A DNA stretch of 38,934 nucleotides from Sulfurimonas sp. (GCA_030949825.1 JAUZSC010000001.1:1-38934); one strand, 5' to 3'. Numbered from the stretch's first letter, positions 26,783-34,398 are shown. Numbers and translations: made by a program. The notes: a model not told the origin generated them from the letters alone.

Positions 26783-28072
26783 ATGTCATTTGAGAAATTA
26801 GGGCTTATTAAGCCATTACTGAGTGCTATTAGTGACTTAGGATACGAGCATCCAACACTTATTCAAAAAAGAGCGATTCCATTAGTTATGGCAAAAAGTG
26901 ATATTTTTGCCACGGCTCAAACTGGAACAGGTAAAACTGCAGCTTTTGGATTACCTATTTTGCAACGCTTGCGTAAAACTGAAGCGACCCAAGATAGAAG
27001 AGTTAAGGCTGTGATTTTGTCACCAACAAGAGAACTTTCTATTCAGATTTTTGAAGATATGCAAGGCTATTCAAAAAATATGAAAGTGGAGTGTGCTGTT
27101 TTAGTGGGTGGAAAAGATATAGAGTCCCAACAGAAGATACTTAAACAAGGGGTAGATATAATTATCGCTACGCCTGGTCGTTTTTTAGAGCATGTAGAGC
27201 GAAACTTAGACATAACTAGCATTGAAGTACTTGTTTTAGATGAAGCGGACAGAATGTTAGATATGGGCTTTACAAAAGATATACGCAAAATCCATCCTCT
27301 GCTACCTAAAAAGCATCAAACGCTTCTTTTTTCAGCTACATACAGTGACAAAGTAAGAAAATTATCTAAGTTGGTTTTACGAAGTCCAGCTTTTATAGAA
27401 ACTTCAAAGAAAAATTCTACTGTAGACACTATTAATCAAGTGGCATACTTAGTAGATACTGATAGAAAAGCTGCATTACTCGCTTACTTGATTGGTTCAC
27501 GAAATTATCCGCAAGTTTTAGTTTTTACAAGAACCAAAGCATCTGCAAATGAACTTTTCGCAGAACTCAAAAAAGATGGGCTTAAGTGTGGTATTATTCA
27601 TGGTGATATCCAGCAAGCTAAGCGCCTCAAAACATTAGCGGAGTTTAAAGCTATGAAAGTCAAGGTTCTGGTTGCAACTGACATTGCATCCCGTGGACTT
27701 GACATCGAAGAGTTACCGTATGTTATAAACTACGAGCTTCCATCAGTTGCTGAAGACTATGTGCATCGCGTAGGGAGAACAGGAAGAGCAGGGCGAGAGG
27801 GTGAAGCGATTTCACTTATAGATATTTATGAAAAGTTTGACATTAGAGAGATTGAAAGAGTGATTGGTCAGAAAATTCCTCAAGATACAGTGGCAGGATT
27901 TGAACCAGACCCAACTATACGAAGAAAAGATGTTGATGAGGCGAAACTTAAAAGTGAACATAAAAAACCAAACCAGAAAAAAGAACGCCAGTACAATAAA
28001 AATACAAGTGGATTAGCCAAGGCTAAAACTACTACAAAAAAAAGAAGAACTACTAAAAGAGATGCAAAATAA
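26783..28072 (+). CDS. DEAD-box RNA helicase (RhlE-like)
   Basis: ATP-dependent RNA helicase of 429 residues acting in RNA or ribosome remodelling. The Q motif lies near the N terminus (PTLIQKRAIP). Motif I is AQTGTGKTAAF, Ia PTRELSIQI, Ib TPGRFLEH, II LDEADRMLDMGF and III SAT. IV is VLVFTRTKA, V ATDIASRGLDI and VI YVHRVGRTGRAGREG. A lysine/arginine-rich tail (about residues 390-429) probably binds RNA, as in RhlE-type proteins. The promoter region holds only 59 nt. The TruC-like gene follows after 13 nt and may share the transcript, a sensible pairing of RNA-related functions. Confidence 0.92.
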   Translation: MSFEKLGLIKPLLSAISDLGYEHPTLIQKRAIPLVMAKSDIFATAQTGTGKTAAFGLPILQRLRKTEATQDRRVKAVILSPTRELSIQIFEDMQGYSKNMKVECAVLVGGKDIESQQKILKQGVDIIIATPGRFLEHVERNLDITSIEVLVLDEADRMLDMGFTKDIRKIHPLLPKKHQTLLFSATYSDKVRKLSKLVLRSPAFIETSKKNSTVDTINQVAYLVDTDRKAALLAYLIGSRNYPQVLVFTRTKASANELFAELKKDGLKCGIIHGDIQQAKRLKTLAEFKAMKVKVLVATDIASRGLDIEELPYVINYELPSVAEDYVHRVGRTGRAGREGEAISLIDIYEKFDIREIERVIGQKIPQDTVAGFEPDPTIRRKDVDEAKLKSEHKKPNQKKERQYNKNTSGLAKAKTTTKKRRTTKRDAK

Positions 28073-28085
28073 GTAAGAGATATTT

Positions 28086-28838
28086 ATGTGGCAAGATTAT
28101 GAACTAGAAATATTATATCAAGACAAGTATTTGGTGGCGGTGAATAAGCCTAGCGGGATGCTTGTACATAAATCATTGATAGATGCTAAAGAAATTTATT
28201 TTGCAATGAAAATGTTAAGTGAGCAAATAGGACAATGGGTTTATCCTATTCACCGTTTAGATAAACCAACTTCAGGTGTACTGCTCTTTGCTTTAGACAA
28301 AGAGACTGCTGCGAGAATGGGTGAGCAATTTTCGCAGCATACGATAGAAAAAAAATACATAGCTATTGTTCGGGGATATATTGAGGAAGTTGGTTTTATA
28401 GATTACGCATTAAGTGTAAAACTAGATAAAATAGCAGATAAAAATGCAAACAAAGATAAAGTTGCACAAGATGCTCAGACACACTATAAAAGGCTTTCTA
28501 CGGTAGAGTTAGCTCAGGCTGTAGGAAGGTATGAAAAAACACGCTACTCGCTTGTTGAGCTTAGCCCACGCACGGGTCGTAAACATCAGTTACGCCGTCA
28601 CATGAAACATCTTTCACATCATATTTTAGGTGATACAAAATACGGACGAGGTGAGCATAATACTATGGTTCGAAAATACTATAATTGCCATAGGCTTATG
28701 CTTCACGCCATTTCACTCGAGTTTAAACATCCTTACACAGATAGCAAGACTAAAGTAAAAGCTCCTTACGATATAACATGGGAGAATTTTCTAGTTCTGT
28801 TTCCTGCATCTGCTTCTTTTGACCTAGTGGATACTTAA
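28086..28838 (+). CDS. RluA-family pseudouridine synthase (TruC-like)
   Basis: A 250-residue pseudouridine synthase. The catalytic motif is HRLDKPTSGVLLFAL (about residues 58-72), with the nucleophile Asp, and the substrate-loop region is VELSPRTGRKHQLRRHMKHL (about 158-177). The start LEILYQDKYLVAVNKPSGMLVHKS lacks an S4 domain. That, with the spacing, is most like TruC, which modifies U65 of tRNAs, rather than RluC or RluD. The RNA target is inferred. The 3' end overlaps the convergent AsmA-like gene by 89 nt, unusually long, so one of the two C termini may be misread. Confidence 0.8.
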   Translation: MWQDYELEILYQDKYLVAVNKPSGMLVHKSLIDAKEIYFAMKMLSEQIGQWVYPIHRLDKPTSGVLLFALDKETAARMGEQFSQHTIEKKYIAIVRGYIEEVGFIDYALSVKLDKIADKNANKDKVAQDAQTHYKRLSTVELAQAVGRYEKTRYSLVELSPRTGRKHQLRRHMKHLSHHILGDTKYGRGEHNTMVRKYYNCHRLMLHAISLEFKHPYTDSKTKVKAPYDITWENFLVLFPASASFDLVDT

Positions 28839-29859
28839 CCTTTCCAGTATAAATCACTTTACAGTCTTTTAGTAGCATACTAGAAGTATTTTCAAACATA
28901 GCGTCACTCTCTTTAAGCATAAAAGATGAGATTTGATTTGTTTGTGATTTCATACCCGTTTGTTTTCCAGCATAATCACTTCCGTATTGCATCATCTGTT
29001 GTCCCATTCCAAAGAAAGATTTTGGACTCGTTTGAACAACATTTCCAACAAGTGGGTAGGTCATTCGTTCTGGTTTTTCTCTGACATTTCCACTAAGTTT
29101 TTGTTTTACTAAAGCGCAACCATTTTTATCGAGTAAGTTTATGAAGAAGTAGTCAATATTTCCTCGTTTATCAAGTTTAGAACTTATACTTATTCGATAA
29201 GAGTCCGTTCTTAGAGCCACATCTTTAGTTGTGATTTTGTCTTTTTTATAATCAATGTCAAATTGAAAATGATCTACAAGCGTTGTCTCATTTGTATCTG
29301 AATTTAGAGAAATATTATGTGAGAATAAATTTACAGCATTAAGCTTAAGAAGATCATTAATCCCTTGGATACTTTGGTCAATATCGGGTATAGTTAAGAC
29401 TACTTCTGTTACTTTAAGCTTAGTACTTCCTTCTCGTTTCTTTTTATAATAAATAATAGTGCCATTGACTAGCCCCGATTGAACATATTTTTTATCAGCT
29501 AATACTTTGGCTACTTTTTTAAAGTCAAGAGAATCTACCTTTATATGGTAGATATAATGTTCGTAATCTATAGTAACTAAACCACCTAAAGAACTACTTG
29601 TGATGATGAACTTACCAATAGACCTAGGAGACAAAGAAAGTCCTCCAGCATATCTAGCATGAACAAAGATGCCCTCAGGGAAATGTTGCATTTTTATAAT
29701 TGCATCGAGATTGAGTGGATAAAATTCAAGTGAAGTTATCTCAACTTCTTGTTTTAAAGAGCGCGTTAAAGATTTTTCCAAAAAGAAGATGCTCAGTGGC
29801 TTAGAAAAGATGAGTAAAAAAAGTAAAATAATAAGAACAAAATAGATAGTTTTTTTCAT
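28750..29859 (-). CDS. AsmA-like membrane-anchored periplasmic protein (paralogue 1)
   Basis: A 369-residue protein with a single N-terminal transmembrane anchor (about residues 3-24) and a beta-strand-rich body, like small AsmA/DUF748-type proteins. The C-terminal half has LDKNGCALVKQKLSGNVR and later DCKVIYTGKVKYPL, both also found in the paralogue immediately upstream. Each protein thus keeps a Cys in NGC and another in CKVIYTG, possibly a disulfide in the periplasm. The start ATG overlaps the upstream stop (TAATG), so translation is coupled. AsmA-like proteins act in lipid or outer-membrane homeostasis, but no specific role is shown here. The last 30 residues overlap truC on the other strand and may be unreliable. 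Confidence 0.6.
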   Translation of the reverse strand: MKKTIYFVLIILLFLLIFSKPLSIFFLEKSLTRSLKQEVEITSLEFYPLNLDAIIKMQHFPEGIFVHARYAGGLSLSPRSIGKFIITSSSLGGLVTIDYEHYIYHIKVDSLDFKKVAKVLADKKYVQSGLVNGTIIYYKKKREGSTKLKVTEVVLTIPDIDQSIQGINDLLKLNAVNLFSHNISLNSDTNETTLVDHFQFDIDYKKDKITTKDVALRTDSYRISISSKLDKRGNIDYFFINLLDKNGCALVKQKLSGNVREKPERMTYPLVGNVVQTSPKSFFGMGQQMMQYGSDYAGKQTGMKSQTNQISSFMLKESDAMFENTSSMLLKDCKVIYTGKVKYPLGQKKQMQETELENSPMLYRKELLL

Positions 29860-30815
29860 TAAATAAATCCTTGTTTATAATTTAATGGATGCTCGACTGC
29901 GCCTGTATAAATAACTTTACATGTCCTTTTCATCACAATATCTGATGTTTTTTCAAACATTCTATTTGTTCCTGTATACATATAATTACTAATATGCCTT
30001 TGATTGTGTGGCATAACAGAATCAATATTATGCTTGGTGAAATTAGCCATTTTCATTCCTGTACTAAACATAGAAGTAGGAACAGTGCGTACAATTTTTT
30101 CCAGAGTTTTTATTTTTTGTATTTGAGGGTCTTTTATATTTCCACTTAATCTTTGAGAAATTATAGAGCATCCATTTCTATCAATCAAATAGACTTCAAA
30201 GTTGTCAATGTGACCTTGGTTATGGATATCTCCAATCAATACAATTCTAAAGTTTTTACTAGCAAAGGCGACATCATTGAGGCTAATCATGCCTTCTTTC
30301 ATAGTTGCGCTAAACTGCAGCTGTGATATTTTTGTTGTTTTGTTGGAGTAGTCAATGTTTTGTAAGTAATTTCTAAATAAATTGACAATATTAAAACCCA
30401 GTACATCATTATAAAACAATAGTTTTCTATCTAAATCAATACCATTGATGATAACATTAGAAGCGCTTAAATTACTAGTTGATATTTTATTTAATACATT
30501 GTATTTAAGAAAACCTGAGATTTTTCCTGTATTTACTATCATAGTCTTGCGTGTTTTTGTTTTATTTATTTTTTCAAAACTTGATAAGGAAACTTTTTCT
30601 AAATTGAGGATGAGGGAATTGTCTTTAAAGCTTAGTTTTGCGTTACCACCTAAAGATGAAGTTTGTATTTCCAGCGGATATAGAGAAAACTTTTCAAGTT
30701 GTATATCTTGTTTAAAAACATTACTTAAATATTCTTCTAGAGCAAATCGTGTCATAAATAATAAAGCTATAATTGTACTGAGCATTAGAACCAGCGATAA
30801 AAGTTTTTTTCGCAT
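29859..30815 (-). CDS. AsmA-like membrane-anchored periplasmic protein (paralogue 2)
   Basis: A 318-residue paralogue of the next gene in the operon. It has a signal anchor (about residues 4-22) and a strand-rich region (LEEYLSNVFKQDIQLEKF, then LSFKDNSLILNLEKVSL). The C-terminal module holds LIDRNGCSIISQRLSGNIKD and TCKVIYTGAVEHPL. QRLSGNIKDPQI is typical of the end of AsmA-like domains. The pair looks like a tandem duplication that diverged well outside the C-terminal half. AAGGT about 6-10 nt upstream of the ATG and a candidate -10 box at 30848-30853 make it the first gene of a two-gene unit. Function unknown. Confidence 0.6.
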   Translation of the reverse strand: MRKKLLSLVLMLSTIIALLFMTRFALEEYLSNVFKQDIQLEKFSLYPLEIQTSSLGGNAKLSFKDNSLILNLEKVSLSSFEKINKTKTRKTMIVNTGKISGFLKYNVLNKISTSNLSASNVIINGIDLDRKLLFYNDVLGFNIVNLFRNYLQNIDYSNKTTKISQLQFSATMKEGMISLNDVAFASKNFRIVLIGDIHNQGHIDNFEVYLIDRNGCSIISQRLSGNIKDPQIQKIKTLEKIVRTVPTSMFSTGMKMANFTKHNIDSVMPHNQRHISNYMYTGTNRMFEKTSDIVMKRTCKVIYTGAVEHPLNYKQGFI

Positions 30816-30847
30816 CCATTACCTTCATATTTATTTTTTTAATACTT

Positions 30848-30853
30848 ATTCTA
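30848..30853 (-). promoter_or_regulatory. Candidate -10 box upstream of the AsmA-like operon
   Basis: TAGAAT in TTTATGATAGAATAA on the minus strand, about 33 nt before the start codon. The identical string lies at the same kind of position upstream of the FkbM gene (12799-12804). Confidence 0.45.
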
Positions 30854-30912
30854 TCATAAATATTTGGTACAAAATATGCTTATATATTTTTAATAAATAT
30901 TTAGGGAGTTTT

Positions 30913-32142
30913 ATGCAATTTATAGAAGCATTGAAGTTAAAAAGTAAACTGTTTTTTCTTTTTATTTTAATTACGCTGGGTCTAGTGGCTATCGGGATTA
31001 TGGGAACACTCAACATCAACTCAATGAAGAAAAATCTAGACTCACTTTATTTTGGTTCTTTAGTACCTGTTACGGAACTTAATGAAATACTGCAGACATA
31101 CCATAGTGGTTTAGCATCTACTGTTTATAAGGCAAAAAATCTAGAACTTAGTCCTGCTCAAACTTCAGATGAACTCGAATATTCTTTAAAAAAAATAAAT
31201 ACTACATGGAAAAGATACGAGTCGCATTTTAAAAGGTATGAAGAAGTTGAATATGTAGAATATGTAGCCTTAGAAATAAGTGAAACAAATAAGTATTTTG
31301 CAAAGATTATTTATTTGTCTCTTAAAGAAGAAGACTTGCGTATGATATCTTTAGATGCCTTAGAAAAAAAAGTTTCACATATTCATACTATTATGCAAAA
31401 GTTAATCAATTACGAAGTAAATATGGCTCGTTATGAAAGAAAGAAATTCTTACAAGAATACGATGTGAAAATAATGCAACTTGGCATCATTTTACTTTTA
31501 ATAGTTATGGCTGTTTTGATAATATCGTACTCTGTATTTAGTAGTATACAAGCAGATCATACACGACTTGAACTTATGACAAAAAAGTTAAAACGCTCAA
31601 ACAAAAAGTTAGAAAATGTTTCGTATACCGATTCCCTTACAAACATGCACAATAGAAGATATTTTAATCTCGTATACGATAGGGAACTTAAACGGGCAAG
31701 ACGAACACATAGTTACATAACTTTCATGATGTTAGATATTGATTTTTTTAAACAATATAATGATACCTATGGACATCTCCAAGGGGATGAAGCGCTTAAG
31801 TCTGTAGCAAAAATATTGAAAAATACGCTGCTACGACCAAGTGATTTTGTTTTTCGTTTAGGTGGAGAAGAATTTGGTGTACTTTTAACACAAACTGATG
31901 AATCAAATAGTGCGAAATTAGCTAGAGAAATTGGAGATGCACTTAGAGAGAGCAAAATCCCGCACTCAGGATCTTCTGTTAATGAATTTTTAACAATTTC
32001 TATCGGTGTTGTTTGCTGTATTGCAGATGACGCTTTAAATGAGGACTTACTAATCTCTCGCGCAGATGAGATGCTTTATGAGGCAAAAGATACAGGAAGA
32101 GATAGATACATCATCACCTCAAACGCATTTGTGGCAGCTTAA
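30913..32142 (+). CDS. Membrane-bound diguanylate cyclase
   Basis: A 409-residue sensor enzyme making cyclic di-GMP from two GTP. A transmembrane helix (about residues 15-36) is followed by a helical periplasmic region of about 150 residues resembling the four-helix-bundle MCP sensor. A second transmembrane helix (about 190-212) leads to a GGDEF domain opening with YTDSLTNMHNRRYF. The active site is GGEEF (317-321), and RPSD five residues upstream is an intact inhibitory I-site, so product feedback is likely. The ATG at 30913 has GGGAG 5 nt upstream; longer in-frame readings start inside the opposite-strand gene and have no such support. The stop shares TTAA with the convergent coiled-coil copy. 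The ligand is unknown. Confidence 0.88.
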   Translation: MQFIEALKLKSKLFFLFILITLGLVAIGIMGTLNINSMKKNLDSLYFGSLVPVTELNEILQTYHSGLASTVYKAKNLELSPAQTSDELEYSLKKINTTWKRYESHFKRYEEVEYVEYVALEISETNKYFAKIIYLSLKEEDLRMISLDALEKKVSHIHTIMQKLINYEVNMARYERKKFLQEYDVKIMQLGIILLLIVMAVLIISYSVFSSIQADHTRLELMTKKLKRSNKKLENVSYTDSLTNMHNRRYFNLVYDRELKRARRTHSYITFMMLDIDFFKQYNDTYGHLQGDEALKSVAKILKNTLLRPSDFVFRLGGEEFGVLLTQTDESNSAKLAREIGDALRESKIPHSGSSVNEFLTISIGVVCCIADDALNEDLLISRADEMLYEAKDTGRDRYIITSNAFVAA

Positions 32143-32282
32143 TTTATTTTTTTATCTAGCTTATCTATATCTGCTTTTACTTCTTCTCTTGTAGCCATGT
32201 GTTGGGCGTTGTGAAGCATTAGTTTTATGAGGTCTGCTTGGGTTAGTTTGTCATCTAAGAGTTCAGTTTTTAAATCTACCAT
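32139..32282 (-). CDS. Coiled-coil protein copy 1 (short form, no membrane segment)
   Basis: A 47-residue product whose first ~39 residues (MVDLKTELLDDKLTQADLIK and following, through REEVKADI) are identical to copies 2 and 3. It then ends DKLDKKIN instead of entering the hendecad repeats and membrane helix. The ATG at 32282 is chosen because AAAAAAGGT lies at correct spacing, while an ATG 6 nt earlier is too close. The -10 box seen upstream of copies 2 and 3 is absent, because the sequence beyond the T6 run is the 3' end of copy 2. It may be a truncated duplicate carried along, or translated from readthrough of copy 2. Confidence 0.5.
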   Translation of the reverse strand: MVDLKTELLDDKLTQADLIKLMLHNAQHMATREEVKADIDKLDKKIN

Positions 32283-32295
32283 TATCATACCTTTT

Positions 32296-32751
32296 TTAGT
32301 GTAGCAAGGAAAATACATAGTCTTTTAGAAGTACTGTAAGAATAGTAGCTATTATGAGCCATTGGAATCTATCTAGTTTAGTTTCTACTTTAGCTATGTC
32401 TTGCTTTAAACTTGTTTCTAATTTAGCCATGTCTTGTTTTAAACTTGTTTCTACTTTAGCTATCTTATCTTCGACTTTAGCTATGTCTTGCTTTAAACTT
32501 GTTTCGACTTTAGCTATCTTATCTTCGACTTTAGCTATGTCTTGCTTTAAACTTGTTTCTACTTTAGCTATGTCTTGCTTTAAACTTGTTTCTACTTTAG
32601 CTATGTCTTGTTTTAAACTTGTTTCTACTTTTGTTATATCTGCTTTTACTTCTTCTCTTGTTGCCATGTGTTGAGCGTTGTGTAGCATTAGTTTTATGAG
32701 GTCTGCTTGGGTTAGTTTGTCATCTAAGAGTTCAGTTTTTAAATCTACCAT
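32296..32751 (-). CDS. Coiled-coil, C-terminal membrane-anchored protein, copy 2 (long)
   Basis: A 151-residue protein of three parts. A helical N-terminal module (about residues 1-40) is followed by an array of 11-residue units (KVETSLKQDIA, six copies with I/M and V/L variants) mixed with two 7-residue units (KVEDKIA). The C-terminal segment KLDRFQ is followed by one hydrophobic helix ending LKDYVFSLLH. The 11/7 mixture predicts a long parallel coiled coil with hendecad and heptad stretches. It recalls Bdr-type and DUF1640-type tail-anchored coiled-coil proteins, but I cannot assign a family firmly. The start follows AAAAAAGGT, and a TATAAT box lies about 20 nt upstream. Flanked by transposase copies; see copies 1 and 3. 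Confidence 0.7.
   Translation of the reverse strand: MVDLKTELLDDKLTQADLIKLMLHNAQHMATREEVKADITKVETSLKQDIAKVETSLKQDIAKVETSLKQDIAKVEDKIAKVETSLKQDIAKVEDKIAKVETSLKQDMAKLETSLKQDIAKVETKLDRFQWLIIATILTVLLKDYVFSLLH
32380..32636. repeat. In-frame minisatellite (33-bp and 21-bp units) in copy 2
   Basis: Tandem 33-bp units (plus-strand form ctttagctatgtcttgcttt and onward) encode KVETSLKQDIA on the minus strand. Two 21-bp units encode KVEDKIA. Single-base differences between units are mostly synonymous. All units preserve the frame, so copy-number change only alters coil length. Confidence 0.85.
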
Positions 32752-32769
32752 TATCATACCTTTTTTCTT

Positions 32770-32775
32770 ATTATA
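32770..32775 (-). promoter_or_regulatory. -10 box of coiled-coil copy 2
   Basis: Perfect TATAAT on the minus strand about 18 nt before the start codon. The same sequence context precedes copy 3 (33567-33572), so the promoter was duplicated with the gene. Confidence 0.5.
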
Positions 32776-32808
32776 GTATATATTTGCTTAATGTAGAGAA
32801 GGGATGAA

Positions 32809-32826
32809 AGGCTGCCTGATACCTTT
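32809..32826. repeat. Left boundary repeat of the decayed transposase
   Basis: AGGCTGCCTGATACCTTT, a degenerate form of the AGAGTGCCTGGCACCTTT palindrome found at the other end. The identical string bounds the intact transposase at 33606-33623. Each transposase copy is therefore bracketed by one degenerate and one palindromic repeat in direct orientation. Confidence 0.6.
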
Positions 32827-32829
32827 GTA

Positions 32830-33150
32830 TGAGTTTCTATTTATATCTCTATCTTGTTCAAAAAAAGTTTCTATCCTTTTTTTGAGTACTTTATATTTTC
32901 CATCGACTATGATGAGTTTTGGTGAATCATAAACAATATCAATAGCATCTAGATTAAAATCACTAGATACATATTCTGTATATTCCATGAGAGTCATGTC
33001 AAAGATCATTGAATTAGTTAATAGATGATAATAATTATATCTTCCTTGCCATAGGTGTCCTGATCTTGTATACTTTTTGTTAAAATATTTAGCGTACTTA
33101 TCATTTAAAACTGAATTGATTTTGAAAGGTTTGTCTGTTTTTAATATTAA
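32830..33150 (-). pseudogene. Decayed REP-associated tyrosine transposase (internally deleted)
   Basis: Nearly identical to parts of the intact transposase at 33658-34398 but missing three pieces. The N-terminal ~72 codons, including the HYH metal-binding motif, are gone. A 138-bp in-frame block is gone, which holds the catalytic tyrosine motif YIEINP, so GHLWQGRY joins NYYHLL. The C-terminal helix-turn-helix is gone. The block deletion ends at matching TTATA sequences, suggesting slippage or recombination. A longer open reading frame (to 33279) only arises by fusion with the flanking copy-3 sequence. The element cannot encode an active transposase. Confidence 0.8.
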
Positions 33151-33185
33151 AATAAGATTAGTTTCAAGAGTGCCTGGCACCTTTT
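33141..33185. repeat. REP-type repeat, copy a (right end of decayed transposase)
   Basis: AT-rich leader (ttaatattaaaataagatta) followed by GTGCCTGGCAC at 33170-33180 and a T-run. The 11-base core is a perfect inverted repeat around a central T. Two further shortened ctggcacc/ctgcacc repeats follow up to 33210. Confidence 0.75.
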
Positions 33186-33212
33186 TCCTGGCACCTTTTT
33201 CCTGCACCTTTT

Positions 33213-33548
33213 TTAGTGTAGCAAGGAAAATACATAGTCTTTTAGAAGTACTGTAAGAATAGTAGCTATAATGAGCCATTGGAATCTATCTAGTTTAGAT
33301 TCTACTTTAGCTATGTCTTGCTTTAAACTTGTTTCTAATTTAGCCATGTCTTGTTTTAAACTTGTTTCTACTTTAGCTATCTTATCTTCGACTTTAGCTA
33401 TGTCTTGTTTTAAACTTGTTTCTACTTTTGTTATATCTGCTTTTACTTCTTCTCTTGTTGCCATGTGTTGGGCGTTGTGTAGCATTAGTTTTATGAGGTC
33501 TGCTTGGGTTAGTTTGTCATCTAAGAGTTCAGTTTTTAAATCTACCAT
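33213..33548 (-). CDS. Coiled-coil, C-terminal membrane-anchored protein, copy 3 (short array)
   Basis: A 111-residue version of copy 2. The N-terminal module and the C-terminal KLDRFQ plus membrane helix are the same at protein level apart from KVES for KVET. The central array has only three 11-residue units and one 7-residue unit against six and two in copy 2. The start follows AAAAAAGGT, with TATAAT about 20 nt upstream (33567-33572). The difference in array size, with nearly identical flanks, shows recent duplication followed by repeat expansion or contraction. Function unknown; a tail-anchored coiled coil is the structural prediction. Confidence 0.7.
   Translation of the reverse strand: MVDLKTELLDDKLTQADLIKLMLHNAQHMATREEVKADITKVETSLKQDIAKVEDKIAKVETSLKQDMAKLETSLKQDIAKVESKLDRFQWLIIATILTVLLKDYVFSLLH
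33300..33433. repeat. In-frame minisatellite in copy 3
   Basis: Same 33-bp and 21-bp units as at 32380-32636, in a shorter array (three 33-bp and one 21-bp). Confidence 0.8.
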
Positions 33549-33566
33549 TATCATACCTTTTTTCTT

Positions 33567-33572
33567 ATTATA
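33567..33572 (-). promoter_or_regulatory. -10 box of coiled-coil copy 3
   Basis: TATAAT on the minus strand about 19 nt before the start codon of copy 3, in the same context as 32770-32775. Confidence 0.5.
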
Positions 33573-33605
33573 GTATATATTGGCTTAATGTAGAGAAGGG
33601 ATGAG

Positions 33606-33623
33606 AGGCTGCCTGATACCTTT
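33606..33623. repeat. Left boundary repeat of the intact transposase
   Basis: AGGCTGCCTGATACCTTT, identical to 32809-32826 and related to the palindromic repeat at the other end of the gene (34447-34457). Confidence 0.6.
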
Positions 33624-33657
33624 ATGTGAGATGCTATTGGGGAGGGGTCGTATAGTA

Positions 33658-34398
33658 TTATAAAATTTTATTTACTGCAGTATGACTTATATTTAAAAAT
33701 CTAGCAATTTCACTTTTCGTGTATCCGTATTTGTAGGCATTTTTCACACTTGAGTTTCTATTTATATCTCTATCTTGTTCAAAAAAAGTTTCTATCCTTT
33801 TTTTGAGTACTTTATATTTTCCATCGACTATGATGAGTTTTGGTGAATCATAAACAATATCAATAGCATCTAGATTAAAATCACTAGATACATATTCTGT
33901 ATATTCCATGAGAGTCATGTCAAAGATCATTGAATTAGTTAATAGATGATAATAATTATATTTGTATTTCCATTGAAAAAATGACTGATATTTGTACTCT
34001 TCAACATGTACTACCATATTTGCTTTAATAGGGTTGATCTCTATATATTTTGCAACTATCCAAAAATGGGCATCATCAAATAAAGGATAAGATTTATATC
34101 TTCCTTGCCATAGGTGTCCTGATCTTGTATACTTTTTGTTAAAATATTTAGCGTACTTATCATTTAAAAACTGAATTGCTTTTGAAAGGTTTGTCTGTTT
34201 TGTTTCTAATAGTAGATGGTAGTGGTTTGTCATCAAGCAAAATGCATGTATGATTATTTGATAATCTTTTACTAGTCTTAACATAAGATCTAAAAAAAAG
34301 TTATAATCTTCTTGCTCTAAGTAGACATCTCTTCTTTCTACTCCACGATTGATAATGTGATAATGTCCCGCTTCTGCGTATCTTTCTTTTCTAGGCAT
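33658..34398 (-). CDS. REP-associated tyrosine transposase (Y1/RAYT family)
   Basis: A 246-residue protein of the Y1 transposase superfamily (IS200-like, TnpA-REP group). It starts MPRKERYAEAGHYHIINRGV, the standard opening, followed by the HUH motif in MTNHYHLLLET (about residues 56-66). GHLWQGRY comes next, and the catalytic tyrosine is in VAKYIEINPIKANMV (about 116-130). A C-terminal helix-turn-helix reads GYTKSEIARFLNISHTAVNKIL. All catalytic residues are present and the frame is intact, so it could be active. Such proteins nick single-stranded DNA at REP hairpins. Palindromic GTGCCTGGCAC repeats cluster just upstream (34447-34728), as expected. No clear ribosome binding site is seen. Confidence 0.88.
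   Translation of the reverse strand: MPRKERYAEAGHYHIINRGVERRDVYLEQEDYNFFLDLMLRLVKDYQIIIHAFCLMTNHYHLLLETKQTNLSKAIQFLNDKYAKYFNKKYTRSGHLWQGRYKSYPLFDDAHFWIVAKYIEINPIKANMVVHVEEYKYQSFFQWKYKYNYYHLLTNSMIFDMTLMEYTEYVSSDFNLDAIDIVYDSPKLIIVDGKYKVLKKRIETFFEQDRDINRNSSVKNAYKYGYTKSEIARFLNISHTAVNKIL

Noticed and set aside
30445..30912. N-terminal extension of the diguanylate cyclase
   Set aside because: It lies over the opposite-strand AsmA-like gene and has no domain. The ATG at 30913 has a GGGAG ribosome binding site and begins a normal membrane helix.
32380..32636. Regularly spaced repeats that could suggest a CRISPR array
   Set aside because: The units are directly adjacent without unique spacers, are all in one reading frame, and encode a coiled coil. 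This is a coding minisatellite.
32354..32674. Plus-strand open frame of repeated TLAMSCFKLVS units
   Set aside because: It is the antisense reading of the coiled-coil minisatellite. The minus strand has the ribosome binding site, promoter and a membrane helix conserved between copies.
32788..33279. A 163-residue open frame on the minus strand
   Set aside because: It fuses the antisense-frame start of coiled-coil copy 3, REP sequence and a deleted transposase. No natural protein is expected.
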